Shown: positions 8,412-16,934 of the stretch, piece by piece
Numbering within the stretch: position 1 is the stretch's first letter
Layout of the letters: every line of letters begins with the position of its first letter
Assembly (NCBI GenBank): GCA_016783285.1
Contig: JADHWW010000012.1
Location: forward strand, 1 to 32,561
Length of the DNA: 32,561 bases
Source of the DNA: Anaerolineae bacterium
GTDB lineage: Bacteria; Chloroflexota; Anaerolineae; B4-G1
Direction: 5' to 3'
Made by a program: the position numbers and the translations under genes
The notes under the pieces: generated by a model
What the model was told of the DNA's origin: nothing
Database searches by the model: none
Seen by the model: the letters and a program-made list of their open reading frames with translations, nothing else

Positions 8412-8417
8412 TATAAT
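8412..8417 (+). promoter_or_regulatory. -10 box of the ABC exporter operon
   Basis: Perfect TATAAT in GGGGTATAATGAG, 30 bases before ATG 8447. No good -35 box, so it may need an activator such as the neighbouring response regulator (inference). Confidence 0.5.
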
Positions 8418-8446
8418 GAGCGTGAAAAGAAAATGGGAGGTACGTG

Positions 8447-9460
8447 ATGAGCGAAAACATACTTGAAGCACAGGGGCTGGTCAAGCGGTACGGCGGCGTC
8501 GAGGCGGTGCGCGGCCTCAGTTTCGCCGTTCGCCGTGGTGAGGTCTTTGGCCTGCTGGGCCCCAACGGCGCCGGCAAGACGACCGTCATATCAATGCTGA
8601 CGGGCATCTTGCCGCCCACCTCGGGCACGGCACGGGTCGGCGGCTACGACATCGTCAAAGAGTTGGACCAGGTCAAAAAGATCAATGGGCTGGTACCCCA
8701 GGACCTGGCCCTCTACCCCACGCTCAGCGCCCGGGCCAACCTGAACTTTTTCGGGCGCATCTATGGCCTGCGCGGCAGGGAACTCGGAGAGCGCGTGGAG
8801 GACGTGCTGCGCATCGTCGCCCTGACCGACCGCGCCGACGACGCGATAAAGACCTTTTCGGGCGGGATGAAGCGGAGGGTCAACATCGCCGCCGGCCTGG
8901 TCCACCAGCCAAAACTGCTGTTCCTCGACGAGCCGACCGTCGGCGTGGACCCCCAGAGCCGTAACCACATCTTTGAGAGCGTGATGCGGCTCAACCGCGA
9001 GCGGGGCATGAGTATCGTCTACACCAGCCACTATATGGAAGAGGTCGAGCTGCTATGCAACCGGGTGGCCATCATAGACCAGGGGAAGATCGTCGCCCTG
9101 GACACGATCAAGAATCTGATCGCCATGCTGGGTGGGGGCGTGATCCAGGTCGGCCTGCACCAGGTGGACGACGCGCTGCTGGCTCAACTGGCGACGTTGC
9201 CGGCAGTCAAGCGGGCGACCCTCGCGCCGCAGCCAGCCCCACCACCGCCGGCCGAAGGGCAAGAGGCCAAGGTGGCCGAGATCGCGCCGGCCCCCGGTTA
9301 TACCATCGTCAAGATCGAGGCCGAGCACAGCCAGCAGGCTCTGGTCAACATGATCGGCTTTTTCAACGAGCGCGACATCTCTATCGCCGCGCTGGAAATC
9401 CTGGAACCCAACCTGGAGAGCGTCTTTTTGCACCTGACGGGTAAAAAGCTGCGGGAGTGA
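8447..9460 (+). CDS. ABC-2 type exporter, ATP-binding protein
   Basis: 337 residues. Walker A GPNGAGKTT at 38-46, Q-loop near GLVPQDL, signature TFSGGMKRRVN, Walker B LLFLDEPTVGVDPQ and switch His in YTSHYMEE. The nucleotide-binding domain ends at about 225. The C-terminal 110 residues form the extra domain seen in DrrA/CcmA-type export ATPases, with a Pro/Ala-rich loop (PQPAPPPPAEG) that varies between relatives. ATG 8447 is favoured (GGGAGG six bases upstream) over GTG 8444. It is the first gene of a three-gene operon, 10 bp before the first permease. Confidence 0.95.
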   Translation: MSENILEAQGLVKRYGGVEAVRGLSFAVRRGEVFGLLGPNGAGKTTVISMLTGILPPTSGTARVGGYDIVKELDQVKKINGLVPQDLALYPTLSARANLNFFGRIYGLRGRELGERVEDVLRIVALTDRADDAIKTFSGGMKRRVNIAAGLVHQPKLLFLDEPTVGVDPQSRNHIFESVMRLNRERGMSIVYTSHYMEEVELLCNRVAIIDQGKIVALDTIKNLIAMLGGGVIQVGLHQVDDALLAQLATLPAVKRATLAPQPAPPPPAEGQEAKVAEIAPAPGYTIVKIEAEHSQQALVNMIGFFNERDISIAALEILEPNLESVFLHLTGKKLRE

Positions 9461-9470
9461 GGAGAAAACT

Positions 9471-10709
9471 ATGATAAACATAGCCCTGAAAGATATGCAG
9501 ATCTTTCTCAAGGACCGGGGTGCAGTGATCAATCTGTTCCTGCTGCCGATGGTGTTCATCCTCGTGCTCAGCACAGCGATGCAGGGGCTAATCGGCGGGG
9601 ATGAGGACAGCCTGATCACGTTGCCGGTGGTGAACCTCGACCCCGGCGGCGAGGCAGCCCAGGCCCTGATTGACGCCCTCAATGAGGCCGGCGGGATAAA
9701 AGTCAGGCTGTACGACCAGGCCGAGGCGCAGGCCCTGCTGGAGGACCTGGAGATCGAACGGGTGTTGACGATCCCGCCCAACTTTACGGTTGACGTAGCC
9801 GCCGGTCGCCCGGTGACGCTGCGCCTGGTCAGCCACCCCGACGCCAACGAGACAACGACCGAATCGGTGCTGCGGGTAGTCAACGGCGTGGGCCGAGGGA
9901 TGTCGCTACAGACTCAACTCATCGCTAGCCTGGAGCAGATGGGCGCTATGCTGGCGGCATCGCCCCCCGAGTTCCAGGTCTTTACGGCTGAAAAAAACGT
10001 GGCCCAGGCCCAAAGCCAGTTCGAGCGCTCCAGGACCGCACCGCTGGTGGCCGTCGAGCAGACGCAGCCTGAGAACCTGAGCGAGCGGGTTGAGGGGCCT
10101 AACGTCGTCCAGCAGAACGTGCCCGGTTACACCATCATCTTTGTCTTTCTGACGGCCCAGACGACCGCTCTCTCCATCTACACCGAAAAGAAACAGGGCA
10201 GCTTTCGCCGCTTGCTGGCCGCGCCGATGAGCAAGGCGGCGCTGCTGGCCGGCAAGATGATCCCCAACTTTGTCACCGGGCTGATCCAAATCGTCGTCAT
10301 CTTTGGCATCAGCGTCTTTGTGTTGCCCATGATAGGATTGGACTGTTTGACGCTGGGGGGCGATCCGCTGGCACTGGTCCTGGTGTCGCTGCTAGTGGCC
10401 CTCTGCTCCACCAGCCTGGGCATCCTGATCGCCGCCATCGCCCGCACCGAGGGTCAGATCGGCGGATTGGGCACCCTGGCGCTGTGGACAATGGGTGCTG
10501 TCGGGGGCTGCCTCTTTCCGCCGTTTCTGTTGGGCGGCCTGCTCGACACGGCCGGCAAGGTGGTGCCCCACTATTGGGCGATCCAGGCTTATCAAGACCT
10601 GATCGTTCGCGGGCGGGGCCTGGCCGACGTCACGACTGAGATGCTGGCCCTGCTGGTTTTCACCGGGGTCTTTTTCGCCATCGGCCTGTGGCGCTTTGAG
10701 TTTGACTAG
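9471..10709 (+). CDS. ABC-2 type exporter permease (first of two paralogues)
   Basis: 412 residues. Topology of the ABC2_membrane_3 family: one N-terminal helix (LKDRGAVINLFLLPMVFILV), a large extracytoplasmic region of about 180 residues, then five C-terminal helices from about residue 220. These include the cytoplasmic loop EKKQGSFRRLLAAPMSKAAL, which couples to the ATPase. The chain ends with LWRFEFD. RBS GAGGAG lies six bases before the ATG. Its neighbour at 10722 has the same architecture and matching motifs, so the two probably form a heterodimer driven by the ATPase at 8447. Substrate unknown; the family moves lipids, drugs or peptides outward. Confidence 0.92.
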   Translation: MINIALKDMQIFLKDRGAVINLFLLPMVFILVLSTAMQGLIGGDEDSLITLPVVNLDPGGEAAQALIDALNEAGGIKVRLYDQAEAQALLEDLEIERVLTIPPNFTVDVAAGRPVTLRLVSHPDANETTTESVLRVVNGVGRGMSLQTQLIASLEQMGAMLAASPPEFQVFTAEKNVAQAQSQFERSRTAPLVAVEQTQPENLSERVEGPNVVQQNVPGYTIIFVFLTAQTTALSIYTEKKQGSFRRLLAAPMSKAALLAGKMIPNFVTGLIQIVVIFGISVFVLPMIGLDCLTLGGDPLALVLVSLLVALCSTSLGILIAAIARTEGQIGGLGTLALWTMGAVGGCLFPPFLLGGLLDTAGKVVPHYWAIQAYQDLIVRGRGLADVTTEMLALLVFTGVFFAIGLWRFEFD

Positions 10710-10721
10710 AGGAGAGCAACC

Positions 10722-11939
10722 ATGATTAGGAACGCTTTGGCAGTAGCCTGGAAAGATTTGCAGGTTCTCTTCAAGGACCGGGGACAGTTGGCAGTGCTCT
10801 TTCTGATGCCGATCATGTTCGCCTCGATCATTGGTTCGGCCTTTGGCGGGGGCACGCCAGAGATCGCGGTTTATTTGGTGAACCAGGACACGGGTCCGTA
10901 TAGCGCTCGGGTGGTCGAGATACTCCACGGGATTGACGCGCTGCGTGTCGAGGAGTCAGACACGGTCGAGCAGGCCGATCAGCGAGTGGCCGACGGGGAG
11001 GCGCTGGCCGCCATCGTTATCCCGGCCGATTTCAGCCAAAAGGTAGACGCCTATGAGCAGACCAAAATCCAGGTGATCGTGGACCCGACCCAACGACAGT
11101 ATGGGAGCATCGTCACCGGGATTATGAACGACGTGGTGACGCCGGTGATCTATCAGGGGGAGATCCAGTACGGGATCAGGGCTGTTATGGACGAGTCGGG
11201 AGCCTTTGACGAGACCGATCCCCAGATTAGCCGCACGGTGGAGGCGCTAATCCTGGGGGTCATCATGACCCAGTTGCAGGAGATGTTCGAGGATCCCCTG
11301 ATCGCCGTAAGAGGCGAGGATTTGGAAGGGGTCGAGACGCAAAGCCTGGACAGCGCCCATGGCTATACCGTACCCTCCTACGCCGTGATGTTTGCCTTTT
11401 TCATTGTGGGCACCATCGCTGCCACGATCTTGACCGAGAAAGAGGAAGGCACGTTCCGTCGCCTGTTGGCCTCGCCCATCCACCGTGGTTCGATCATCGC
11501 CGGCAAGATGCTGACCTACATGCTGGTGGTGGGCTTGCAGGTGCTGGTGGTGTTTGGCGTGGGGAGTGTCTTTTTCGGCGTGCCGCTGGGGAACTCGCCC
11601 CTGGGACTGCTGCTGGTCACGCTGGCGCTGGCGCTGGCGGCCACATCGCTGGGCATGTTGGTGGCGGCGTTGGCCAGGACACACAGCCAGGTGGATGCGG
11701 TCGGCCTGGTGATCGGCATCGTCCTGGGAGCCGCGGGAGGCGCCATCATTCCCATCCCTGAGGAGGGGTTCCTGCACCTGCTGTCCCAGTTTACCCCACA
11801 CGCCCACGCCATCGAGGGCTATCTCAAGTTGACGAGCCAGGGAGCCGGTGTGGTGGAGATCCTGCCTCAGGTGGGCCTGCTGGCCGGGGTGGGAGTCTTG
11901 TTCTTCCTGATCGCTATGTGGCGCTTCAAGTTTGAATAG
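10722..11939 (+). CDS. ABC-2 type exporter permease (second paralogue)
   Basis: 405 residues, homologous to the preceding permease along its length. Both begin with W/LKDLQxxxKDRG, have the loop EKEEGTFRRLLASPIHRGSI and close with MWRFKFE. One N-terminal helix, an extracytoplasmic domain and five C-terminal helices are apparent. RBS GAGGAG lies seven bases before the ATG, 12 bp after the previous stop. Last gene of the exporter operon, followed by a strong terminator. The two permeases look like an old tandem duplication that has diverged. Confidence 0.92.
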   Translation: MIRNALAVAWKDLQVLFKDRGQLAVLFLMPIMFASIIGSAFGGGTPEIAVYLVNQDTGPYSARVVEILHGIDALRVEESDTVEQADQRVADGEALAAIVIPADFSQKVDAYEQTKIQVIVDPTQRQYGSIVTGIMNDVVTPVIYQGEIQYGIRAVMDESGAFDETDPQISRTVEALILGVIMTQLQEMFEDPLIAVRGEDLEGVETQSLDSAHGYTVPSYAVMFAFFIVGTIAATILTEKEEGTFRRLLASPIHRGSIIAGKMLTYMLVVGLQVLVVFGVGSVFFGVPLGNSPLGLLLVTLALALAATSLGMLVAALARTHSQVDAVGLVIGIVLGAAGGAIIPIPEEGFLHLLSQFTPHAHAIEGYLKLTSQGAGVVEILPQVGLLAGVGVLFFLIAMWRFKFE

Positions 11940-11984
11940 TTAGTCCGACAGCCCGGCCTATCGCTTCATTGCAGAAGTAACGAG

Positions 11985-12019
11985 GAGGGTCAGCACCCCC
12001 AATCTGCTGGCCCTCTTTT
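11985..12019 (+). terminator. intrinsic terminator of the ABC exporter operon
   Basis: 11-bp stem GAGGGTCAGCA/TGCTGGCCCTC (one T-G pair), eight-base loop, then TTTT. Confidence 0.85.
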
Positions 12020-12104
12020 GCCGCTTTTCAGGCGGCCCGCCCCCGCGCCTGGCCCTCCTCCTCGACCATTCACCCCCCAAATCTGACCGTTCGCCGTGAA
12101 ATTG

Positions 12105-12133
12105 TTGCCCTACGCTCCCTATTCTGCTACAAT
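12105..12133 (+). promoter_or_regulatory. promoter before the small membrane peptide and methyltransferase
   Basis: TTGCCC (12105-12110), 17-bp spacer, TACAAT (12128-12133). It would give a leader of about 90 bases before ATG 12232. Confidence 0.5.
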
Positions 12134-12231
12134 ATCGGGCGCAGATGAACGCTGATCCGCTGGAATGGCCAATGACCGAATTCGGAGGTGTGGACGTGCA
12201 AGAAATAGGATGGACACCGAGGAGGGAGAGA

Positions 12232-12324
12232 ATGCGCGAGTTTGTTCGAGTCGTGATGGGGATCGCGCTGTTTATGCTGGTGACTGGAGTTTGGGTCTGC
12301 CTGTGGGTTCCGCCGTCACTTTGA
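12232..12324 (+). CDS. 30-residue single-helix membrane peptide
   Basis: MREFVRVVMGIALFMLVTGV continues through WVCLWVPPSL to a TGA stop. It has a positively charged N-terminus and one hydrophobic helix of about 20 residues. The ribosome site GAGGAGGGAGAG directly before the ATG is among the strongest in the window, and the stop lies 33 bp before the methyltransferase start, which argues for real translation. Function unknown. It could be a small subunit or regulator of the membrane methyltransferase, or a leader peptide. An overlapping 63-residue frame (12165-12356) has no ribosome site and looks spurious. Confidence 0.55.
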   Translation: MREFVRVVMGIALFMLVTGVWVCLWVPPSL

Positions 12325-12357
12325 CGGATGGGCACCGCCACACGAGGAGGAATTGAT

Positions 12358-12876
12358 ATGAGACGCTTTCGAGAGTTTCTCTACGGCCTGAATCCCTGGC
12401 TGCTATCATCCATCGCGGGCGTGCTGACGGTCGCGCAGATCGTCCTGGCCTTCTTCCTCCACCGACCGGGATTCGAAGCGCTCGAATGGGCCGGGTGGAT
12501 CTGCTTGTGGACATCGGCGATCTTTGGCTGGTTGCCCATCATCACGTTCCGCAGAAAGGGCAGCGTGGCAAAAGGACAAAGTTACATGAAAACCACGGTC
12601 CTGGTAGATACCGGCGTCTACGCCATCGTGCGCCATCCACAGGGCGGCACAGCCTGGCTGTTGATCAACCTGGGCGTTATGTTGATCGCGCAGCATTGGA
12701 CCAGCGTGGTCCTGGGCCTGGCTTCGCTGGTGTTGGCCTATCTGGACACTTTCAAAGCCGACCAGTGCTGCATCGAGAAATTCGGCGATGCGTACAGGCG
12801 TTATGTGGAAAGAGTACCCAGGGTGAATTTCGTGGCCGGCATCGTCCGGCTGGTGCGGCGTCGAATCAGAAGGTGA
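12358..12876 (+). CDS. isoprenylcysteine carboxyl methyltransferase / phospholipid methyltransferase family membrane protein
   Basis: 172 residues. Four or so hydrophobic helices, and the family's C-terminal SAM-binding pattern: VDTGVYAIVRHPQ (compare GPYxxVRHP) followed by IEKFGDAYRRYVERVPR. Members methylate carboxyl or amino groups of lipid-linked substrates in the membrane; which substrate is used here cannot be told. ATG 12358 has AGGAGGA eight bases upstream. An in-frame ATG at 12328 lacks this. Length is close to typical bacterial members. Confidence 0.85.
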   Translation: MRRFREFLYGLNPWLLSSIAGVLTVAQIVLAFFLHRPGFEALEWAGWICLWTSAIFGWLPIITFRRKGSVAKGQSYMKTTVLVDTGVYAIVRHPQGGTAWLLINLGVMLIAQHWTSVVLGLASLVLAYLDTFKADQCCIEKFGDAYRRYVERVPRVNFVAGIVRLVRRRIRR

Positions 12877-12993
12877 TAAAATGAGCATCAGACAATCACG
12901 TTGGTTCATCTGATCGCCAAGCGCCGACACGCTTGTGGCAGTGCTCACCGAGATAGTAACAGTTGGCGGTGGAACAGCGAAGAAGGTTAAGCA

Positions 12994-13170
12994 ATGGCGG
13001 AACGTGAATGGAGTCCCCCCTGGCTGGCAGCACAGTTCTTCCGGCTGGCTCCCTACGGCTTTCCAAGACAGATCCTGATGATCCTGGACGAGGGCGACAA
13101 GACCTTCCCCTTTGAGGCCATCAAGAGCAAGGCCGGACTGACCCTATTTGTCCTGGCGGTGAAGCGATGA
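12994..13170 (+). CDS. 58-residue hypothetical protein, possibly a gene fragment
   Basis: Open frame MAEREWSPPWLAAQFFRLA to LTLFVLAVKR, preceded by AAGAAGG ten bases before the ATG. The hydrophobic end LTLFVLAVKR resembles the last beta strand of some SAM-dependent methyltransferases, so this may be a C-terminal remnant. That is a guess. No start-to-end match to a family is recognised. Confidence 0.3.
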   Translation: MAEREWSPPWLAAQFFRLAPYGFPRQILMILDEGDKTFPFEAIKSKAGLTLFVLAVKR

Positions 13171-13302
13171 GCCGGTGCAGCCACTCGTGGCCCCGGCAGC
13201 GCCATTTGACCAGCGGGCCGTTTCTGAGTACAATACAAAGCGTTCCATCCAATCAACAGCGAAAAGGGCCACCCCTGGCCTCCCACACAACGGAGGTTAC
13301 CC

Positions 13303-13515
13303 ATGCCCCAACGACTGTTCCGCCTCACCGTGGACGACCTCACTGCCCGCGACCGCTTCGACCTGCGGCTGACCGAGGGAAAGGCCGGTCCCCCGTCTTG
13401 GGCCAGGAAACCGCCTCAAAAAGGAGCTTTCGCTGCGTGGGCCGCTCCCGGGACGGGGTCTTTGAGCGTTTTGTACCGAGAACTAACCAACCAACCAAGG
13501 AGGACGTGCAGATGA
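13303..13515 (+). CDS. 70-residue hypothetical ORF upstream of mmgE/prpD
   Basis: A good ribosome site (ACGGAGG, seven bases before ATG 13303) precedes MPQRLFRLTVDDLTARDRF. The second half (Pro/Ala/Gly-rich) has little protein character. It ends four bases into the MmgE/PrpD gene (TGA overlapping ATGA), which could indicate translational coupling. It may be a real small gene or a decayed one. A longer frame in another register (from 13167) also crosses the region, but only its MmgE part is convincing. Confidence 0.3.
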   Translation: MPQRLFRLTVDDLTARDRFDLRLTEGKAGPPSWARKPPQKGAFAAWAAPGTGSLSVLYRELTNQPRRTCR

Positions 13516-14888
13516 ACTCTATCACCCACGCGATGGCCCGGTTCGCCCTGGGTCTACAGTACGGAGACATCCCTGCCGACGCGGTGCGGGAGGCCAAGCG
13601 TTTCCTGCTCGATTCAGTCGGCTGTGCGCTGGCCGCAGTGCGCAATGAGGACATGCAGGCCGCCCACCGCCACATTGTCGCGCTCGGTGGCACGCCCGAG
13701 GCAACTATCATCGGCAGCGGCCACCGCACCAACGCTGTCAACGCCACGCTGATGAACGCGCTTCTGGTGCGAGCATTAGATTATAATGATATCTACTGGG
13801 AGCAGGACCCCTCGCATCCATCTGACATCATCCCCGCTGCGCTGGCCGCCGGGGAAGTGGCACGCCGGGATGGACGGGAGGTCGTCGTCGGCATCCTCAT
13901 CGCCTACGAACTGGAGATGCGCTGGTGCCTGGCCGCCACCCCCGGCATCCGCGAGGTCGGTTGGCACCACGCCAGCCTGACCCAGTTCGTCTCCCCCTTC
14001 GTCGTGGCTCGGTTGCTCGGCTTGAGCGAGGAGCAGACCGTCGCGGCGGCCGGCATCTCCGCCAGTTCCCACTTCACCCTGGGCGGCGTCGTGGCGGGTC
14101 ACCTGACGAACATGAAAAACACCGCCGACCCGATGGCGACCGAGGCGGGCGTGCGCGCCGCGCTCCTGGCTCGCGAGGGCTACACCGGCCCGGTCGAGGT
14201 CATTGAGGGCAAAGAGGGGCTGATCGAGGTACTAAGCAACGTCGAGTGGTCTACCGAGACGCTGGTGGATGGATTGGGAAAAAAGTTCCTCATCACCGAC
14301 TGCTCCTACAAAGCCTTCCCCACCGAGGCGCTAACTCACCAGCCTATCACGGCGGTACTGAATATCTGCCGCGCCCACTCCATTGCCGCCGAGGACGTGG
14401 CGGAGATACACGTGCGCACCACCACCCGTGGAGCCGATATTCTCTCCGACCCGTCAAAGTACCAGCCGACGACGAAAGAGACGGCCGATCACAGTCTGCC
14501 CTACTGCATCGCCGCTGCCGTCGTTGACGGCAACGTGCTGCCCAGTTCCTTCGAGGAGGCCAAGTTGCGCGACCCACGTGTGTGGGCCATCTTGCCCAGG
14601 ATCAAGGTCGTGGCCGACCCGGAGATTGACGGCCTGTTCCCGGCGGTGAAGCGGGCTATCGTGCGCATCACCACCACTGGCGGGGCGGTCTACGAGGAGC
14701 AGGTGGACCACGCCCAGGGCAGCCCGGAGAACCCGATGAGTGACGACGACATCGTCGCCAAGTTCCGGGCCAACGCGGCGGCGGTGCTGACACCGGAGAG
14801 ACAACAGCGGGTAATCAAGGCCACCTGGGCGCTGGAGGGCTTCGCCGACATTGGCGACTATATGCAACTGCTGATCGGTGACCGGTAG
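13512..14888 (+). CDS. MmgE/PrpD family protein (2-methylcitrate dehydratase / aconitate decarboxylase-like)
   Basis: 458 residues, normal for the family. Conserved stretches: LLDSVGCALAA near 35, the active-site segment ALVRALDYNDIYW region with HPSDIIPAALAAGE near 100, GWHHASLTQFVSPF near 155, NMKNTADPMATEAG near 200 and KAFPTEALTHQPITA near 275. The family catalyses dehydration or decarboxylation of tricarboxylates such as 2-methylcitrate or cis-aconitate. The specific substrate cannot be fixed here because no propionate-pathway genes are adjacent. ATG 13512 has AAGGAGG eight bases upstream. The 115-residue upstream extension of the open frame has no coding character. Confidence 0.9.
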   Translation: MNSITHAMARFALGLQYGDIPADAVREAKRFLLDSVGCALAAVRNEDMQAAHRHIVALGGTPEATIIGSGHRTNAVNATLMNALLVRALDYNDIYWEQDPSHPSDIIPAALAAGEVARRDGREVVVGILIAYELEMRWCLAATPGIREVGWHHASLTQFVSPFVVARLLGLSEEQTVAAAGISASSHFTLGGVVAGHLTNMKNTADPMATEAGVRAALLAREGYTGPVEVIEGKEGLIEVLSNVEWSTETLVDGLGKKFLITDCSYKAFPTEALTHQPITAVLNICRAHSIAAEDVAEIHVRTTTRGADILSDPSKYQPTTKETADHSLPYCIAAAVVDGNVLPSSFEEAKLRDPRVWAILPRIKVVADPEIDGLFPAVKRAIVRITTTGGAVYEEQVDHAQGSPENPMSDDDIVAKFRANAAAVLTPERQQRVIKATWALEGFADIGDYMQLLIGDR

Positions 14889-14950
14889 TCGGAGCCACAC
14901 CTCTGCCCACCTGAAGAGACAGGTCATGGTCGGCGAATAGCAAACGCGAA

Positions 14951-14986
14951 ACCGCCCCAACCGTTGCAGGTCGGGGCGGTCGTTTT
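14951..14986. terminator. terminator between convergent genes
   Basis: ACCGCCCC/GGGGCGGT stem extended by ACC/GGT across one mismatch, with CGTTTT on the plus side. It lies between the MmgE/PrpD gene (plus) and the zinc-ribbon gene (minus). Confidence 0.65.
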
Positions 14987-15049
14987 GCCAGCACTAGCGG
15001 GCCGGCTCGCGAGGCCCAAGCGGCCAACTCGGAGAGCAGATTATCTATG

Positions 15050-15847
15050 TTACTTCAGCCAGGCCGGTTTAGGGCCGCGTGGAGCGCCGCACGAGGGGCA
15101 GTCCATCCTATCATCGTCCTCCCTGTACGCTCGCCCACACGATTCGCAGTGCGTCCACGCCCCCTCGGCCGCCTCCCGCTTCCGCTGCCGCTCTTGCTCT
15201 TTGCGCTTTTCGTCGAGATATGCCTCTTCAGCCGCCTCACCCACGCGGTCAATCACTTCCCATACCCGTTTGGGCAACCCCAGGTCTTGAATGTCCTCAA
15301 TCAGGTCGCTGACGCTCTCCATTATGTCACCAGCCGTGTCGAGCAGACCTCCGATGCCACGTCTCCTGAAGAGCAATCCCTTCCCCTGGTCCAACACGGT
15401 GCTCCCCACGGAACTTAGTGCGCCTCTCACGGCGCCCTGGCTGAGGTCGCTGACTGTCACCGTCAACGTGTCCGCTGTTTCGATCAAGGTCGCGCTCACT
15501 GCCGGAGAGAACTGGCGCGGGCGGCTTTCCTGGCTTTGCAGGATGGTGACCACGACCGCATCGCCACCCTCGTCAACCTGAACACGAGTATCGTCGTCCG
15601 GGATTTCTGACCGCAACGCCTTGACGATGACTGCTGCTTTGACACCTTCGAAAGTTACCGCATCGGGATGGGGAGCGACCGTCCCGGCGACCACACCAGC
15701 ACCGAGCCCTAGTCCGGCCATGATTCCTTCGGCCGCGCCGGGTTTGCTCGCTGCAGAACTGGGTTGGGGTTTGAAAGTAAACCCCTTATCTAGCCGCGCT
15801 TGCTCTTCCGCCAACCACTCTTCGAGGCTTTGCTCTTTGTCCGCCAT
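15050..15847 (-). CDS. hypothetical protein with C-terminal zinc ribbon
   Basis: 265 residues, family not recognised. Order: acidic N-terminus, Gly/Ala-rich segment (about 40-58, could be one short membrane-associated helix or a linker), an alpha/beta region of about 100 residues, a Gly-rich hydrophobic stretch with an amphipathic DIMESVSDLIEDIQDLGLP, a charged coiled coil (YLDEKRKEQERQRKREAAEG), and a terminal zinc ribbon CESCGRAY...CPSCGAPRG. Zinc ribbons of this sort mediate protein or nucleic-acid contacts. GAGGGAG lies eight bases before the ATG, and a recognisable promoter is further upstream. Monocistronic. Confidence 0.8.
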   Translation of the reverse strand: MADKEQSLEEWLAEEQARLDKGFTFKPQPSSAASKPGAAEGIMAGLGLGAGVVAGTVAPHPDAVTFEGVKAAVIVKALRSEIPDDDTRVQVDEGGDAVVVTILQSQESRPRQFSPAVSATLIETADTLTVTVSDLSQGAVRGALSSVGSTVLDQGKGLLFRRRGIGGLLDTAGDIMESVSDLIEDIQDLGLPKRVWEVIDRVGEAAEEAYLDEKRKEQERQRKREAAEGAWTHCESCGRAYREDDDRMDCPSCGAPRGPKPAWLK

Positions 15848-15894
15848 TTTTCTACTCCCTCAATCTTACTTATAGGGTTCAGAAGGTCATCAAT

Positions 15895-15923
15895 ATTTTA
15901 GCACATATTTGTGTTTCCTTCAA
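15895..15923 (-). promoter_or_regulatory. promoter of the zinc-ribbon gene
   Basis: On the minus strand TTGAAG, 17-bp spacer, TAAAAT (plus coordinates 15918-15923 and 15895-15900). Confidence 0.55.
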
Positions 15924-15992
15924 GGCTCATGCTTTCCGTTTTTGTCTTTGTCCGTTGTAGTCTCCCGCTGGTTCTAGCCGAACGACTCCTCG

Positions 15993-16906
15993 CTATATTC
16001 CTGAAGCCTCATGATTCCATTCATCACCCCATGTCCACTTGGCCTGAACCCACTTCAAGGCGCGACGAGAGATTGTTCGAGTTGTCGAATCTGGATCGTT
16101 GGCTAGTTTCGCCAGGAGAAGGCACTCCATTTCATCACCCGACCGGCTAAGTGCCCGAGCCACTGCAGAACGTGTTTCTGCTGCGGGAGAGTTCATCAGG
16201 AGTCCGGTCCAGCGAAAGTCACCGGCCGATTCCTCGAGTTCACTGGTCACAATTACTTCAACCACCATTGGCTCAAGCCGCAGTGTCTCACGATACTGCC
16301 ATAACTTTGCAAGTTGCCTGGCAGTGAGAAGAGTAGCGGTCATTTTGTAGAACTGTGGTGCACTGTCAATCAACCGCTGGAGCACCGCCAACTCTATCTG
16401 CTCCTCGTTGCATTCATGTCGTCTAATATACTCAGCAAATAGATCGTGGGTTATGGAGAACGCCTTTTGAGCCTCGTTAAACTTTACAGGGCGATGTTTG
16501 TGGCTCACAAGTGACTGCAGGAAGTGGTCAACGTCAATAAGATGGATCTTCCCCGCGGCTTCTGTTTTTTCCTTGATTTGCAGGGCCGTGAGAGGCACAG
16601 GCCAGGCCAGTGCTAGCAGTTTGAGGAGGAACTGCTCCTCGGGCTTGAAATCCGCAAACACTGCGCGTTGGCTCTCCCGGACAAGATCATCAATCCGTCG
16701 TTGTCGAAAGTGGCGTGTTCGCGAATCGCTTGAGACCGCCGCGTGTACCATGTTTCTCAGGCAGTTGCGCGTACATCTCGCCCAGGAGTCCCGACAGATC
16801 GTACAAGAAGTCGCCCCAATCTATTGAGACGCAATATGTCTTGGGCGCTCTCTCGACCGAAGAAGTTTTTCAGGGTGGGAGCAAAGGGAGTATAAGGATT
16901 GTCCAT
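15993..16906 (-). pseudogene. decayed STAND/AAA-type NTPase gene with C-terminal HEAT-like region
   Basis: Three frames contain pieces of one protein. From ATG 16906: NPYTPFAPTLKNFFGRESAQ, the typical entry to ATPases of this class (NPF...FFGRE). A second frame then reads YCVSIDWGDFLYDLSGLLGE and continues MYAQLPEKHG. The third is a 252-residue frame (15993-16751) with a winged-helix-like part (FKPEEQFLLKLLALAWPV) and a HEAT-like end (ETRSAVARALSRSGDEMECL). The P-loop expected between the first two pieces is missing, so a deletion plus frameshifts have destroyed the gene. No ribosome site precedes 16906. The 252-residue frame could still be translated as a separate protein, but its own start also lacks a good ribosome site. 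Confidence 0.55.
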
Positions 16907-16934
16907 CACTGTGGCTATTGTGAACGGTCAGTGA

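Noticed and set aside
12165..12356. 63-residue ORF overlapping the small membrane peptide
   Set aside because: No ribosome site and no protein-like pattern; the 30-residue frame in another register has both.
13167..13511. N-terminal extension of the MmgE/PrpD protein (573-residue frame)
   Set aside because: The upstream 115 codons have no similarity to the family, and the strong AAGGAGG site favours ATG 13512.
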